From positions 744,001 through 808,000 of the forward strand of contig NW_026912169.1 of NCBI RefSeq assembly GCF_963662255.1: 64,000 nt of DNA, read 5' to 3'. Positions 9,354 to 21,028 of this stretch are shown in pieces. The stretch comes from Cinclus cinclus. Lineage: Eukaryota > Chordata > Aves > Passeriformes > Cinclidae. Position numbers and translations under genes: made by a program. The notes beneath the pieces are model-generated. The model did no database searches, was not told the DNA's origin, and saw nothing but the letters and a program-made list of their open reading frames with translations. Numbering within the stretch: position 1 is the stretch's first letter; the number at the start of each line of letters is the position of its first letter.

Positions 9354-11556
9354 TTGGGTCACAATGGTTCCTTGCTTCTCTTAACCCCTGTGCTGTCACA
9401 ATGCATCCCATGCCCTTTTAGGCCACATGATGTCACAATGAATTATTTGATTCTTGGCCTCCATGGTGGCATAATAGATCCTTGCTTCTATTGGTCCGCG
9501 TGCTGTAACAATTCCTCCCAGGGCCCTTTTAGGCCCATTGGTGTCACAAGGGATCATTAGATTGTTAGCCTGCATTGGGTCACAATGGTTCCTTGCTTCT
9601 CTTAACCTCTGTGGTGTCACAATGCATCCCATGCCCTTTTAGGCCACTTGATGTCACAATGAATCATTTGATTCTTGGCCTCCATGGTGTCATAATGGTT
9701 CCTTGTTTCTATTGGGCCCCATGCTGTCACAATTCATCCCTGGCCCTTTTACGCCCCCTGGTGTCAAATGGGATCCTGGGATTATTAGCCTCCATTGGGT
9801 CACAATGGATCCTTGCTTCTCTTAACCCCTGTGCTGTCACAATGCATCCCATGCCCTTTTAGGCCACTTGATGTCACAATGAATCATTTGATTCTTGGCC
9901 TCCACGGTGGCATAATAGATCCTTGCTTCTATTGGTCCCCGTGCTGTAACAATCCATCCCTGGCCCTTTCTATACCCCCTGGTGCCACAAGGGATCATTA
10001 GATTGTTAGCCTCCATTGGGTCACAATGGTTCCTTGCTTGTCTTAACCTCTGTGGTGTCACAATGCATTCCAGGCCCTTTTAGGCCACTTGATGTCACAA
10101 TGAATCATTTGATTCTTGGCCTTCATGGTGTCATAATGTTTCCTTGCTTCTATAGGTCCCCATGCTGTCAGAGTTCATCCGTGGCCCTTTTGCGCCCCCT
10201 GATGTCAAAAGGGATTCTTAGATTGTTAGCCTGCATTGGGTCACAATGGTTCCTTGCTTCTCTTAACCCCTGTGCTGTCACAATGCATCCCATGCCCTTT
10301 TAGGCCACTTGATGTCACAATGAATCATTTGATTCTTGGCCTCCATGGTGGCATAATCGTACCAGGTTTTACTTGGGCCCCATGCTTTCACAATTCATCC
10401 CTGCCCCTTTTAGGCCCATTGGTGTCGCAAGGGATCATTAGATTGTTAGCCTGCATTGGGTCACAACGGTTCCTTGCTTCTCTTAACCCCTGTGCTGTCA
10501 CAATGCATCCCATGCCCTTTTAGGCCACATGATGTCACAATGAATTATTTGATTCTTGGCCTCCATGGTGGCATAATAGATCCTTGCTTCTATTGGTCCG
10601 CGTGCTGTAACAATTCCTCCCAGGGCCCTTTTAGGCCCATTGGTGTCACAAGGGATCATTAGATTGTTAGCCTGCATTGGGTCACAATGGTTCCTTGCTT
10701 CTCTTAACCCCTGTGCTGTCACAATGCATCCCATGCCCTTTTAGGCCACTTGATGTCAAAATGAATCTTTTGATTCTTGGCCTCCATGGTGTCATAATGG
10801 TTCCTTGTTTCTATTGGGCCCCATGCTGTCACAATTCATCCCTGGCCCTTTTACGCCCCCTGGTGTCAAATGGGATCCTGGGATTATTAGCCTCCATTGG
10901 GTCACAATGGATCCTTGCTTCTCTTAACCCCTGTGCTGTCACAATGCATCCCATGCCCTTTTAGGCCACTTGATGTCACAATGAATCATTTGATTCTTGG
11001 CCTCCACGGTGGCATAATAGATCCTTGCTTCTATTGGTCCCCGTGCTGTAACAATGCTTCCCTGGCCCTTTTTATACCCCCTGGTGCCACAAGGGATCAT
11101 TAGATTGTTAGCCTGCATTGGGTCACAATGGTTCCTTGCTTCTCTTAACCCCTGTGCTGTCACAATGCATTCCAAGACTTTTAGGCCACTTGGTCTTACA
11201 ATGAACCATTTGATTCTTGGCCTTCATGGTGTCATAATGGTTCCTTGCTTCTATAGGTCCCCATGCTGTCAGAGTTCATCCGTGGTCCTTTTGCGCCCCC
11301 TGATGTCAAAAGGGATTGTTAGATTGTTAGCCTGCATTGGGTCACAATGGTTCCTTGCTTCTCTTAACCCCTGTGGTGTCACAATGCATCCCATGCCCTT
11401 TTAGGCCACTTGATGTCACAATGAATCATTTGATTCTTGGCCTCCATGGTGGCGTAATTGTACCAGGTTTTAATTGGGCCCCATGCTTTCACAATACATC
11501 CCTGCCCCTTTTAGGCCCTTTGGTGTCAAAAGGGATCATTAGATTGTTAGCCTGCA
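9354..11556 (+). repeat. Ten-monomer block, distant copy of 987-3189
   Basis: Class order and lengths match 987-3189. Just beyond it the copies differ by one monomer. Here P11557, T11778 and Q11998 follow, whereas after the first block a single fused P/T monomer (3190) leads to Q3410. The T at 11778 and the T part of 3190 share ttttaagcccc, ggtgacaaatg and agcctcctttgg, so they are the same lineage. Confidence 0.83.
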
Positions 11557-12218
11557 TTGGGTCACAATGGTTCCTTGCTTCTCTTAACCCCTGTGCTGTC
11601 ACAATTCATCCCATGCCCTTTTAGGCCACATGATGTCACAATGAATTATTTGATTCTTGGCCTCCATGGTGGCATAATAGATCCTTGCTTCTATTGGTCC
11701 CCGTGCTGTAACAATTCCTCCCAGGGCCCTTTCAGGCCCATTGGTGTCACAAGGGATCATTAGATTGTTAGCCTGCATTGGGTCACAATGGTTCCTTGCT
11801 TCTCTTAACCTCTGTGGTGTCACAATGCATCCCATGCCCTTTTAGGCCACTTGATGTCACAATGAATCATTTGATTCTTGGCCTCCATGGTGTCATAATG
11901 GTTCCTTGTTTCTATTGGGCCCCATGCTGTCACAATTCATCCCTGGCCCTTTTAAGCCCCCTGGTGACAAATGGGATCCTGGGATTATTAGCCTCCTTTG
12001 GGTCACAATGGATCCTTGCTTCTCTTAACCCCTGTGCTGTCACAATGCATCCCATGCCCTTTTAGGCCACTTGATGTCACAATGAATCATTTGATTCTTG
12101 GCCTCCACGGTGGCATAATAGATCCTTGCTTCTATTGGTCCCCGTGCTGTAACAATCCATCCCTGGCCCTTTTTATACCCCCTGGTGCCACAAGGGATCA
12201 TTAGATTGTTAGCCTGCA

Positions 12219-13760
12219 TTGGGTCACAATGGTTCCTTGCTTCTCTTAACCCCTGTGGTGTCACAATGCATCCCATGCCCTTTTAGGCCACTTGATGTCA
12301 CAATGAATCATTTGATTCTTGGCCTCCATGGTGGCATAATTTTACCAGGTTTTACTTGGGCCCCATGCTTTCACAATTCATCCCTGCCCCTTTTAGGCCC
12401 ATTGGTGTCACAAGGGATCATTAGATTGTTAGCCTGTATTGGGTCACAATGGTTCCTTGCTTCTCTTAACCCCTGTGGTGTCACAATGCATCCCATGCCC
12501 TTTTAGGCCACTTGATGTCACAATGAATCTTTTGATTCTTGGCCCCCATGATGTCATAATGGTTCCTTGTTTCTATTGGGCCCCATGCTGTCACAATTCA
12601 TCCCTGGCCCTTTTTCGCCCCCTGGTGTCAAATGGGATCCTGGGATTATTAGCCTCCATTGGGTCACAATGGATCCTTGCTTCTCTTAACCTCTGTGGTG
12701 GCACAATGCATCCCATGCCCTTTTAGGCCACTTGATGTCACAATGAATCATTTGATTCTTGGCCTCCACGGTGGCATAATAGATCCTTGCTTCTATTGGT
12801 CCCCGTGCTGTAACAATCCATCCCTGGCCCTTTTTATACCCCCTGGTGCCACAAGGGATCATTAGATGGTTAGCCTGCATTGGGTCACAATGCTTCCTTG
12901 CTTCTCTTAACCCCTGTGCTGTCACAATGCATCCCATGCCCTTTTAGGCCACTTGATGTCACAATGAATCTTTTGATTCATGGCCCCCATGGTGTCATAA
13001 TGGTTCCTTGTTTCTATTGGACCCCATGCTGTCACAATTCATCCCTGGCCCTTTTACGCCCCCTGGTGTCAAATGGGATCCTGGGATTATTAGCCTCCAT
13101 TGGGTCACAATGGATCCTTGATTCTCTTAACCCCTGTGGTGGCACAATGCATCCCATGCACTTTTAGGCCACTTGATGTCACAATGAATCATTTGATTCT
13201 TGGCCTCCACGGTGGCATAATAGATCCTTGCTTCTATTGGTCCCCGTGCTGTAACAATTCATCCCTGGCCCTTTTTATACCCCCTGGTGCCACAAGGGAT
13301 CATTAGATTGTTAGCCTGCATTGGGTCACAATCGTTCCTTGCTTCTCTTAACCTCTGTGGTGTCACAATGCATCCCATGCCCCTTTAGGCCACTTGATGT
13401 CACAATGAATCATTTGATTCTTGGCCTCCACGGTGTCATAATGGTTCCTTGTTTCTATTGGGCCCCATGCTGTCACAATTCATCCCTGGCCCTTTTGCGC
13501 CCCCTGGTGTCAAATGGGATCCTGGGATTATTAGCCTCCATTGGGTCACAATGGATCCTTGTTTCTCTTAACCTCTGTGGTGTCACAATGCATTCCAAGC
13601 CCTTTTAGGCCACTTGATGTCACAATGAATCATTTGATTCTTGGCCTTCATGGTGTCATAATGTTTCCTTGCTTCTATAGGTCCCCATGCTGTCAGAGTT
13701 CATCCGTGGTCCTTTTGCGCCCCCTGGTGTCAAAAGGGATTGTTAGATTGTTAGCCTGCA
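12219..13760 (+). repeat. Seven-monomer block repeated at 19046-20587
   Basis: S-T-Q-T-Q-T-R recurs 6,827 bases later. Shared rare markers: ataattttacc in S, cccccatgatgtcat in the first T, cacaatgcttcc and gattcatggccccc in the second T, ccttgattctctt opening the second Q, and gcccctttagg in the third T. The match weakens in R, where this copy has gtcagagttc and gattgtt but the distant one has gtcacaaatc and gattctt. Confidence 0.87.
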
Positions 13761-14201
13761 TTGGGTCACAATGGTTCCTTGCTTCTCTTAACCTCTGTGG
13801 TGTCACAATGCATCCCATGCCCTTTTAGGCCACTTGATGTCACAATGAATCATTTGATTCTTGGCCTCCATGGTGGCATAATTGTACCAGGTTTTACTTG
13901 GGCCCCATGCTTTCACAATTCATCCCTGCCCCTTTTAGGCCCATTGGTGTCGCAAGGGATCATTAGATTGTTAGCCTGCATTGGGTCACAATGGTTCCTT
14001 GCTTCTCTTAACCCCTGTGCTGTCACAATGCATCCCATGCCCTTTTAGGCCACATGATGTCACCATGAATTATTTGATTCTTGGCCTCCATGGTGGCATA
14101 ATAGATCCTTGCTTCTATTGGTCCCCGTGCTGTAACAATTCCGCCCAGGGCCCTTTTAGGCCCATTGGTGTCACAAGGGATCATTAGATTGTTAGCCTGC
14201 A
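13321..14201 (+). repeat. Four-monomer block repeated at 17285-18165
   Basis: T-R-S-P recurs at an offset of 3,964 bases. Shared markers are cacaatcgttcc opening T, ccacggtgtc at its C/D join, ttttgcgcccc in E, ccttgtttctctt opening R, and gggattgtt in F of R. The following monomers differ (T14202 against V18166). Confidence 0.82.
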
Positions 14202-16182
14202 TTGGGTCACAATGGTTCCTTGCTTCTCTTAACCTCTGTGGTGTCACAATGCATCCCATGCCCTTTTAGGTCACTTGATGTCACAATGAATCATTTGATT
14301 CTTGGCCTCCATGGTGTCATAATGGTTCCTTGTTTCTATTGGGCCCCATGCTGTCACAATTCATCCCTGGCCCTTTTACGCACCCTGGTGTCAAATGGGA
14401 TACTGGGATTATTAGCCTGCATTGGGTCACAATGGTTCCTTGCTTCTCTTAACCCCTGTGGTGTCACAATGCATCCCATGCCCTTTTAGGCCACTTGATG
14501 TCACAATGAATTATTTGATTCTTGGCCTCCATGGAGGCATAATAGATCCTTGCTTCTATTGGTCCCCGTGCTGTAACAATTCATCCCTGGCACTTTTAGG
14601 CCCATTGGTGTCACAAGGGATCATTAGATTGTTAGCCTGTATTGGGTCACAATGGTTCCTTGCTTCTCTTAACCTCTGTGGTGTCACAATGCATTCCAAG
14701 CCCTTTTAGGCCACTTGATGTCACAATGAATCATTTGATTCTTGGCCTTCATGGTGTCATAATGTTTCCTTGCTTCTATAGGTCCCCATGCTGTCACAAT
14801 TCATCCGTGGTCCTTTTGCGCCCCCTGGTGTCAAAAGGGATTCTTAGATTGTTAGCCTGCATTGGGTCACAATGGTTCCTTGCTTCTCTTAACCCCTGTG
14901 CTGTCACAATGCATCCCATGCCCTTTTAGGCCACTTGATGTCACAATGAATCATTTGATTCTTGGCCTCCATGGTGGCATAATTGTACCAGGTTTTACTT
15001 GGGCCCCATGTTTTCACAATTCATCCCTGCCCCTTTTAGGCCCATTGGTGTCGCAAGGGATCATTAGATTGTTAGCCTGCATTGGGTCACAATGGTTCCT
15101 TGCTTCTCTTAACCCCTGTGCTGTCACAATGCATCCCATGCCCTTTTAGGCCACATGATGTCACAATGAATTATTTGATTCTTGGCCTCCATGGTGGCAT
15201 AATAGATCCTTGCTTCTATTGGTCCCCGTGCTGTAACAATTCCTCCCAGGGCCCTTTTAGGCCCATTGGTGTCACAAGGGATCATTAGATTGTTAGCCTG
15301 CATTGGGTCACAATGGTTCCTTGCTTCTCTTAACCCCTGTGGTGTCACAATGCATCCCATGCCCTTTTAGGCCACTTGATGTCACAATGAATCATTTGAT
15401 TCTTGGCCTCCACGGTGGCATAATAGATCCTTGCTTCTATTGGTCCCCGTGCTGTAACAATCCATCCCTGGCCCTTTTTATACCCCCTGGTGCCACAAGG
15501 GATCATTAGATTGTTAGCCTGCATTGGGTCACAATGGTTCCTTGCTTCTCTTAACCCCTGTGCTGTCACAATGCATCCCATGCCCTTTTAGGCCACTTGA
15601 TGTCACAATGAATCATTTGATTCTTGGCCTCCACGGTGGCATAATAGATCCTTGCTTCTATTGGTCCCCGTGCTGTAACAATCCATCCCTGGCACTTTTT
15701 ATACCCCCTGGTGCCAAAAGGGATCATTAGATTGTTAGCCTGCATTGGGTCACAATGTTTCCTTGCTTCTCTTAACCTCTGTGGTGTCACAATGCATTCC
15801 AAGACTTTTAGGCCACTTGGTCTTACAATGAACCATTTGATTATTGGCCTTCATGGTGTCATAATGGTTCCTTGCTTCTATAGGTCCCCATGCTGTCAGA
15901 GTTCTCCGTGGTCCTTTTGCGCCCCCTGGTGTCAAAAGGGATTCTTAGATTATTAGCCTGCATTGGGTCACAATGGTTCCTTGCTTCTCTTAACCCCTGT
16001 GGTGTCACAATGCATCCCATGCCCTTTTAGGCCACTTGATGTCACAATGAATCATTTGATTCTTGGCCTCCATGGTGGCGTAATTGTACCAGGTTTTAAT
16101 TGGGCCCCATGCTTTCACAATACATCCCTGCCCCTTTTAGGCCCATTGGTGTCAAAAGGGATCATTAGATTGTTAGCCTGCA

Positions 16183-16402
16183 TTGGGTCACAATGGTTCC
16201 TTGCTTCTCTTAACCCCTGTGCTGTCACAATGCATCCCATGCCCTTTTAGGCCACTCGATGTCACAATTAATTATTTGATTCTTGGCCACCATGGTGGCA
16301 TAATAGATCCTTGCTTCTATTGGTCCCCATGCTGTAACAATTCATCCCTGGCCCTTTTAGGCCCATTGGTGTCACAAGGGATCATTAGATTGTTAGCCTG
16401 TA
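16183..16402 (+). repeat. Monomer class W (exemplar; 10 copies)
   Basis: W has D as in P and Q (atagatccttgcttctattgg), but E is the 37-base gtaacaattcatccctgg with ccttttaggcccattgg, so the copy is 220 bases. F is gtcacaagggatcatt. Starts are 6934, 14422, 16183, 23889, 25650, 30271, 34015, 38417, 42379 and 45461. The copy at 30271 ends with a T-type F. From 16183 onward it is always followed by T. W may be the ancestral form of P and Q before each gained a base; that is inference. Confidence 0.82.
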
Positions 16403-19045
16403 TTGGGTCACAATGGTTCCTTGCTTCTCTTAACCCCTGTGGTGTCACAATGCATCCCATGCCCTTTTAGGCCACTTGATGTCACAATGAATCTTTTGAT
16501 TCTTGGCCCCCATGGTGTCATAATGGTTCCTTGTTTCTATTGGGCCCCATGCTGTCACAATTCATCCCTGGCCCTTTTTCGCCCCCTGGTGTCAAATGGG
16601 ATCCTGGGATTATTAGCCTCCATTGGGTCACAATGGATCCTTGCTTCTCTTAACCTCTGTGGTGGCACAATGCATCCCATGCCCTTTTAGGCCACTTGAT
16701 GTCACAATGAATCATTTGATTCTTGGCCTCCATGGTGGCATAATAGATCCTTGCTTCTATTGGTCCCCGTGCTGTAACAATCCATCCCTGGCCCATTTTA
16801 TACCCCCTGGTGCCACAAGGGATCATTAGATTGTTAGCCTGCATTGGGTCACAATGGTTCCTTGCTTCTCGTAACCCCTGTGCTGTCACAATGCATCCCA
16901 TGCCCTTTTAGGCCACTTGATGTCACAATGAATCATTTGATTCTTGGCCCCCATGGTGTCATAATGGTTCCTTGTTTCTATTGGACCCCATGCTGTCACA
17001 ATTCATCCCTGGCCCTTTTACGCCCCCTGGTGTCAAATGGGATCCTGGGATTATTAGCCTCCATTGTGTCACAATGGATCCTTGCTTCTCTTAACCCCTT
17101 TGGTGGCACAATGCATCCCATGCCCTTTTAGGCCACTTGATGTCACAATGAATCATTTGATTCTTGGCCTCCACGGTGGCATAATAGATCCTTGCTTCTA
17201 TTGGTCCCCGTGCTGTAACAATCAATCCCTGGCCCTTTTTATACCCCCTGGTGCCACAAGGGATCATTAGATTGTTAGCCTGCATTGGGTCACAATCGTT
17301 CCCTGCTTCTCTTAACCTCTGTGGTGTCACAATGCATCCCATGCCCTTTTAGGCCACTTGATGTCACAATGAATCATTTGATTCTTGGCCTCCACGGTGT
17401 CATAATGGTTCCTTGTTTCTATTGGGCCCCATGCTGTCACAATTCATCCCTGGCCCTTTTGCGCCCCCTGGTGTCAAATGGGATCCTGGGATTACTAGCC
17501 TCCATTGGGTCACAATGGATCCTTGTTTCTCTTAACCTCTGTGGTGTCACAATGCATTCCAAGCCCTTTTAGGCCACTTGATGTCACAATGAATCATTTG
17601 ATTCTTGGCCTTCATGGTGTCATAATGTTTCCTTGCTTCTATAGGTCCCCATGCTGTCAGAGTTCATCCGTGGTCCTTTTGCGCCCCCTGGTGTCAAAAG
17701 GGATTGTTAGATTGTTAGCCTGCATTGGGTCACAATGGTTCCTTGCTTCTCTTAACCTCTGTGGTGTCACAATGCATCCCATGCCCTTTTAGGCCACTTG
17801 ATGTCACAATGAATCATTTGATTCTTGGCCTCCATGGTGGCATAATTGTACCAGGTTTTACTTGGGCCCCATGCTTTCACAATTCATCCCTGCCCCTTTT
17901 AGGCCCATTGGTGTCGCAAGGGATCATTAGATTGTTAGCCTGCATTGGGTCACAATGGTTCCTTGCTTCTCTTAACCCCTGTGCTGTCACAATGCATCCC
18001 ATGCCCTTTTAGGCCACATGATGTCACAATGAATTATTTGATTCTTGGCCACCATGGTGGCATAATAGATCCTTGCTTCTATTGGTCCCCGTGCTGTAAC
18101 AATTCCTCCCAGGGCCCTTTTAGGCCCATTGCTGTCACAAGGGATCATTAGATTGTTAGCCTGCATTGGGTCACAATCGTTCCTTGCTTCTCTTAACCTC
18201 TGTGGTGTCACAATGCATTCCAAGACTTTTAGGCCACTTGGTCTTACAATGAACCATTTGATTCTTGGCCTTCATGGTGTCATAATGGTTCCTTGCTTCT
18301 ATAGGTCCCCATGCTGTCAGAGTTCATCCGTGGTCCTTTTGCGCCCCCTGGTGTCAAATGGGATCCTGGGATTATTAGCCTCCATTGGGTCACAATGGTT
18401 CCTTGCTTCTCTTAACCCCTGTGCTGTCACAATGCATCCCATGCCCTTTTAGGCCACTTGATGTCACAATGAATCATTTGATTCTTGGCCTCCATGGTGG
18501 CGTAATTGTACCAGGTTTTAATTGGGCCCCATGCTTTCACAATACATCCCTGCCCCTTTTAGGCCCATTGGTGTCAAAAGGGATCATTAGATTGTTAGCC
18601 TGCATTGGGTCACAATGGTTCCTTGCTTCTCTTAACCCCTGTGGTGTCACAATGCATCCCATGCCCTTTTAGGCCACTTGATGTCACAATGAATCATTTG
18701 ATTCTTGGCCTCCATGGTGTCATAATGGTTCCTTGTTTCTATTGGGCCCCATGCTGTCACAATTCATCCCTGGCCCTTTTACGCCCCCTGGTGTCAAATG
18801 GGATCCTGCGATTATTAGCCTCCATTGTGTCACAATGGATCCTTGCTTCTCTTAACCCCTGTGGTGGCACAATGCATCCCATGCACTTTTAGGCCACTTG
18901 ATGTCACAATGAATCATTTGATTCTTGGCCTCCACGGTGGCATAATAGATCCTTGCTTCTATTGGTCCCCGTGCTCTAACAATTCATCCCTGGCCCTTTT
19001 TATAACCCCTGGTGCCACAAGGGATCATTAGATTGTTAGCCTGCA

Positions 19046-20587
19046 TTGGGTCACAATGGTTCCTTGCTTCTCTTAACCCCTGTGCTGTCACAATGCATCC
19101 CATGCCCTTTTAGGCCACTTGATGTCACAATGAATCATTTGATTCTTGGCCTCCATGGTGGCATAATTTTACCAGGTTTTACTTGGGCCCCATGCTTTCA
19201 CAATTCATCCCTGCCCCTTTTAGGCCCATTGGTGTCACAAGGGATCATTAGATTGTTAGCCTGTATTGGGTCACAATGGTTCCTTGCTTCTCTTAACCCC
19301 TGTGGTGTCACAATGCATCCCATGCCCTTTTAGGCCACTTGATGTCACAATGAATCATTTGATTCTTGGCCCCCATGATGTCATAATGGTTCCTTGTTTC
19401 TATTGGGCCCCATGCTGTCACAATTCATCCCTGGCCCTTTTTCGCCCCCTGGTGTCAAATGGGATCCTGGGATTATTAGCCTCCATTGGGTCACAATGGA
19501 TCCTTGCTTCTCTTAACCTCTGTGGTGGCACAATGCATCCCATGCCCTTTTAGGCCACTTGATGTCACAATGAATCATTTGATTCTTGGCCTCCACGGTG
19601 GCATAATAGATCCTTGCTTCTATTGGTCCCCGTGCTGTAACAATCCATCCCTGGCCCTTTTTATACCCCCTGGTGCCACAAGGGGTCATTAGATTGTTAG
19701 CCTGCATTGGGTCACAATGCTTCCTTGCTTCTCTTAACCCCTGTGCTGTCACAATGCATCCCATGCCCTTTTAGGCCACTTGATGTCACAATGAATCTTT
19801 TGATTCATGGCCCCCATGGTGTCATAATGGTTCCTTGTTTCTATTGGACCCCATGCTGTCACAATTCATCCCTGGCCCTTTTACGCCCCCTGGTGTCAAA
19901 TGGGATCCTGGGATTATTAGCCTCCATTGGGTCACAACGGATCCTTGATTCTCTTAACCCCTGTGGTGGCACAATGCATCCCATGCACTTTTAGGCCACT
20001 TGATGTCACAATGAATCATTTGATTCTTGGCCTCCACGGTGGCATAATAGATCCTTGCTTCTATTGGTCCCCGTGCTGTAACAATTCATCCCTGGCCCTT
20101 TTTATACCCCCTGGTGCCACAAGGGATCATTAGATGGTTAGCCTGCATTGGGTCACAATCGTTCCTTGCTTCTCTTAACCTCTGTGGTGTCACAATGCAT
20201 CCCATGCCCCTTTAGGCCACTTGATGTCACAATGAATCATTTGATTCTTGGCCTCCACGGTGTCATAATGGTTCCTTGTTTCTATTGGGCCCCATGCTGT
20301 CACAATTCATCCCTGGCCCTTTTGCGCCCCCTGGTGTCAAATGGGATCCTGGGATTATTAGCCTCCATTGGGTCACAATGGATCCTTGTTTCTCTTAACC
20401 TCTGTGGTGTCACAATGCATTCCAAGCCCTTTTAGGCCACTTGATGTCACAATGAATCATTTGATTCTTGGCCTTCATGGTGTCATAATGTTTCCTTGCT
20501 TCTATAGGTCCCCATGCTGTCACAAATCATCCGTGGTCCTTTTGCGCCCCCTGGTGTCAAAAGGGATTCTTAGATTGTTAGCCTGCA
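19046..20587 (+). repeat. Seven-monomer block, distant copy of 12219-13760
   Basis: This copy carries the same set of rare markers as 12219-13760. Private changes include aggggtcatt in F of the first Q (near 19682), cacaacgg opening the second Q and agatggtt in its F (near 20132). The four monomers before the two blocks differ, so this is a patch copy rather than one cycle of a regular HOR. Confidence 0.86.
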
Positions 20588-21028
20588 TTGGGTCACAATG
20601 GTTCCTTGCTTCTCTTAACCTCTGTGGTGTCACAATGCATCCCATGCCCTTTTAGGCCACTTGATGTCACAATGAATCATTTGATTCTTGGCCTCCATGG
20701 TGGCATAATTGTACCAGGTTTTACTTGGGCCCCATGTTTTCACAATTCATCCCTGCCCCTTTTAGGCCCATTGGTGTCGCAAGGGATCATTAGATTGTTA
20801 GCCTGCATTGGGTCACAATGGTTCCTTGCTTCTCTTAACCCCTGTGCTGTCACAATGCATCCCATGCCCTTTTAGGCCACTCGATGTCACAATGAATTAT
20901 TTGATTCTTGGCCTCCATGGTGGCATAATAGATCCTTGCTTCTATTGGTCCCCGTGCTGTAACAATTCCTCCCAGGGCCCTTTTAGGCCCATTGGTGTCA
21001 CAAGGGATCATTAGATTGTTAGCCTGCA

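Larger units (their letters stand above)
1..12218 (+). repeat. Region 1: R-S-P-T-Q based arrangement
   Basis: Class and start of each monomer (1-106 is the end of a Q): R107 S327 P547 S768 P987 T1208 Q1428 R1649 S1869 P2089 T2310 Q2530 V2751 U2970 T3190 Q3410 V3631 U3850 R4070 S4290 P4510 T4731 Q4951 R5172 U5392 R5612 S5832 P6052 T6273 Q6493 R6714 W6934 T7154 R7374 S7594 T7814 Q8034 V8255 U8474 T8694 R8914 S9134 P9354 T9575 Q9795 R10016 S10236 P10456 T10677 Q10897 V11118 U11337 P11557 T11778 Q11998. The five-monomer string R-S-P-T-Q starts at 1649, 4070, 5612, 8914 and 10016. Hybrids: T3190 has a P-type first half, R5172 has a V-type second half, R7374 has a ggcataatg join and T7814 has U-type E-F. 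Confidence 0.88.
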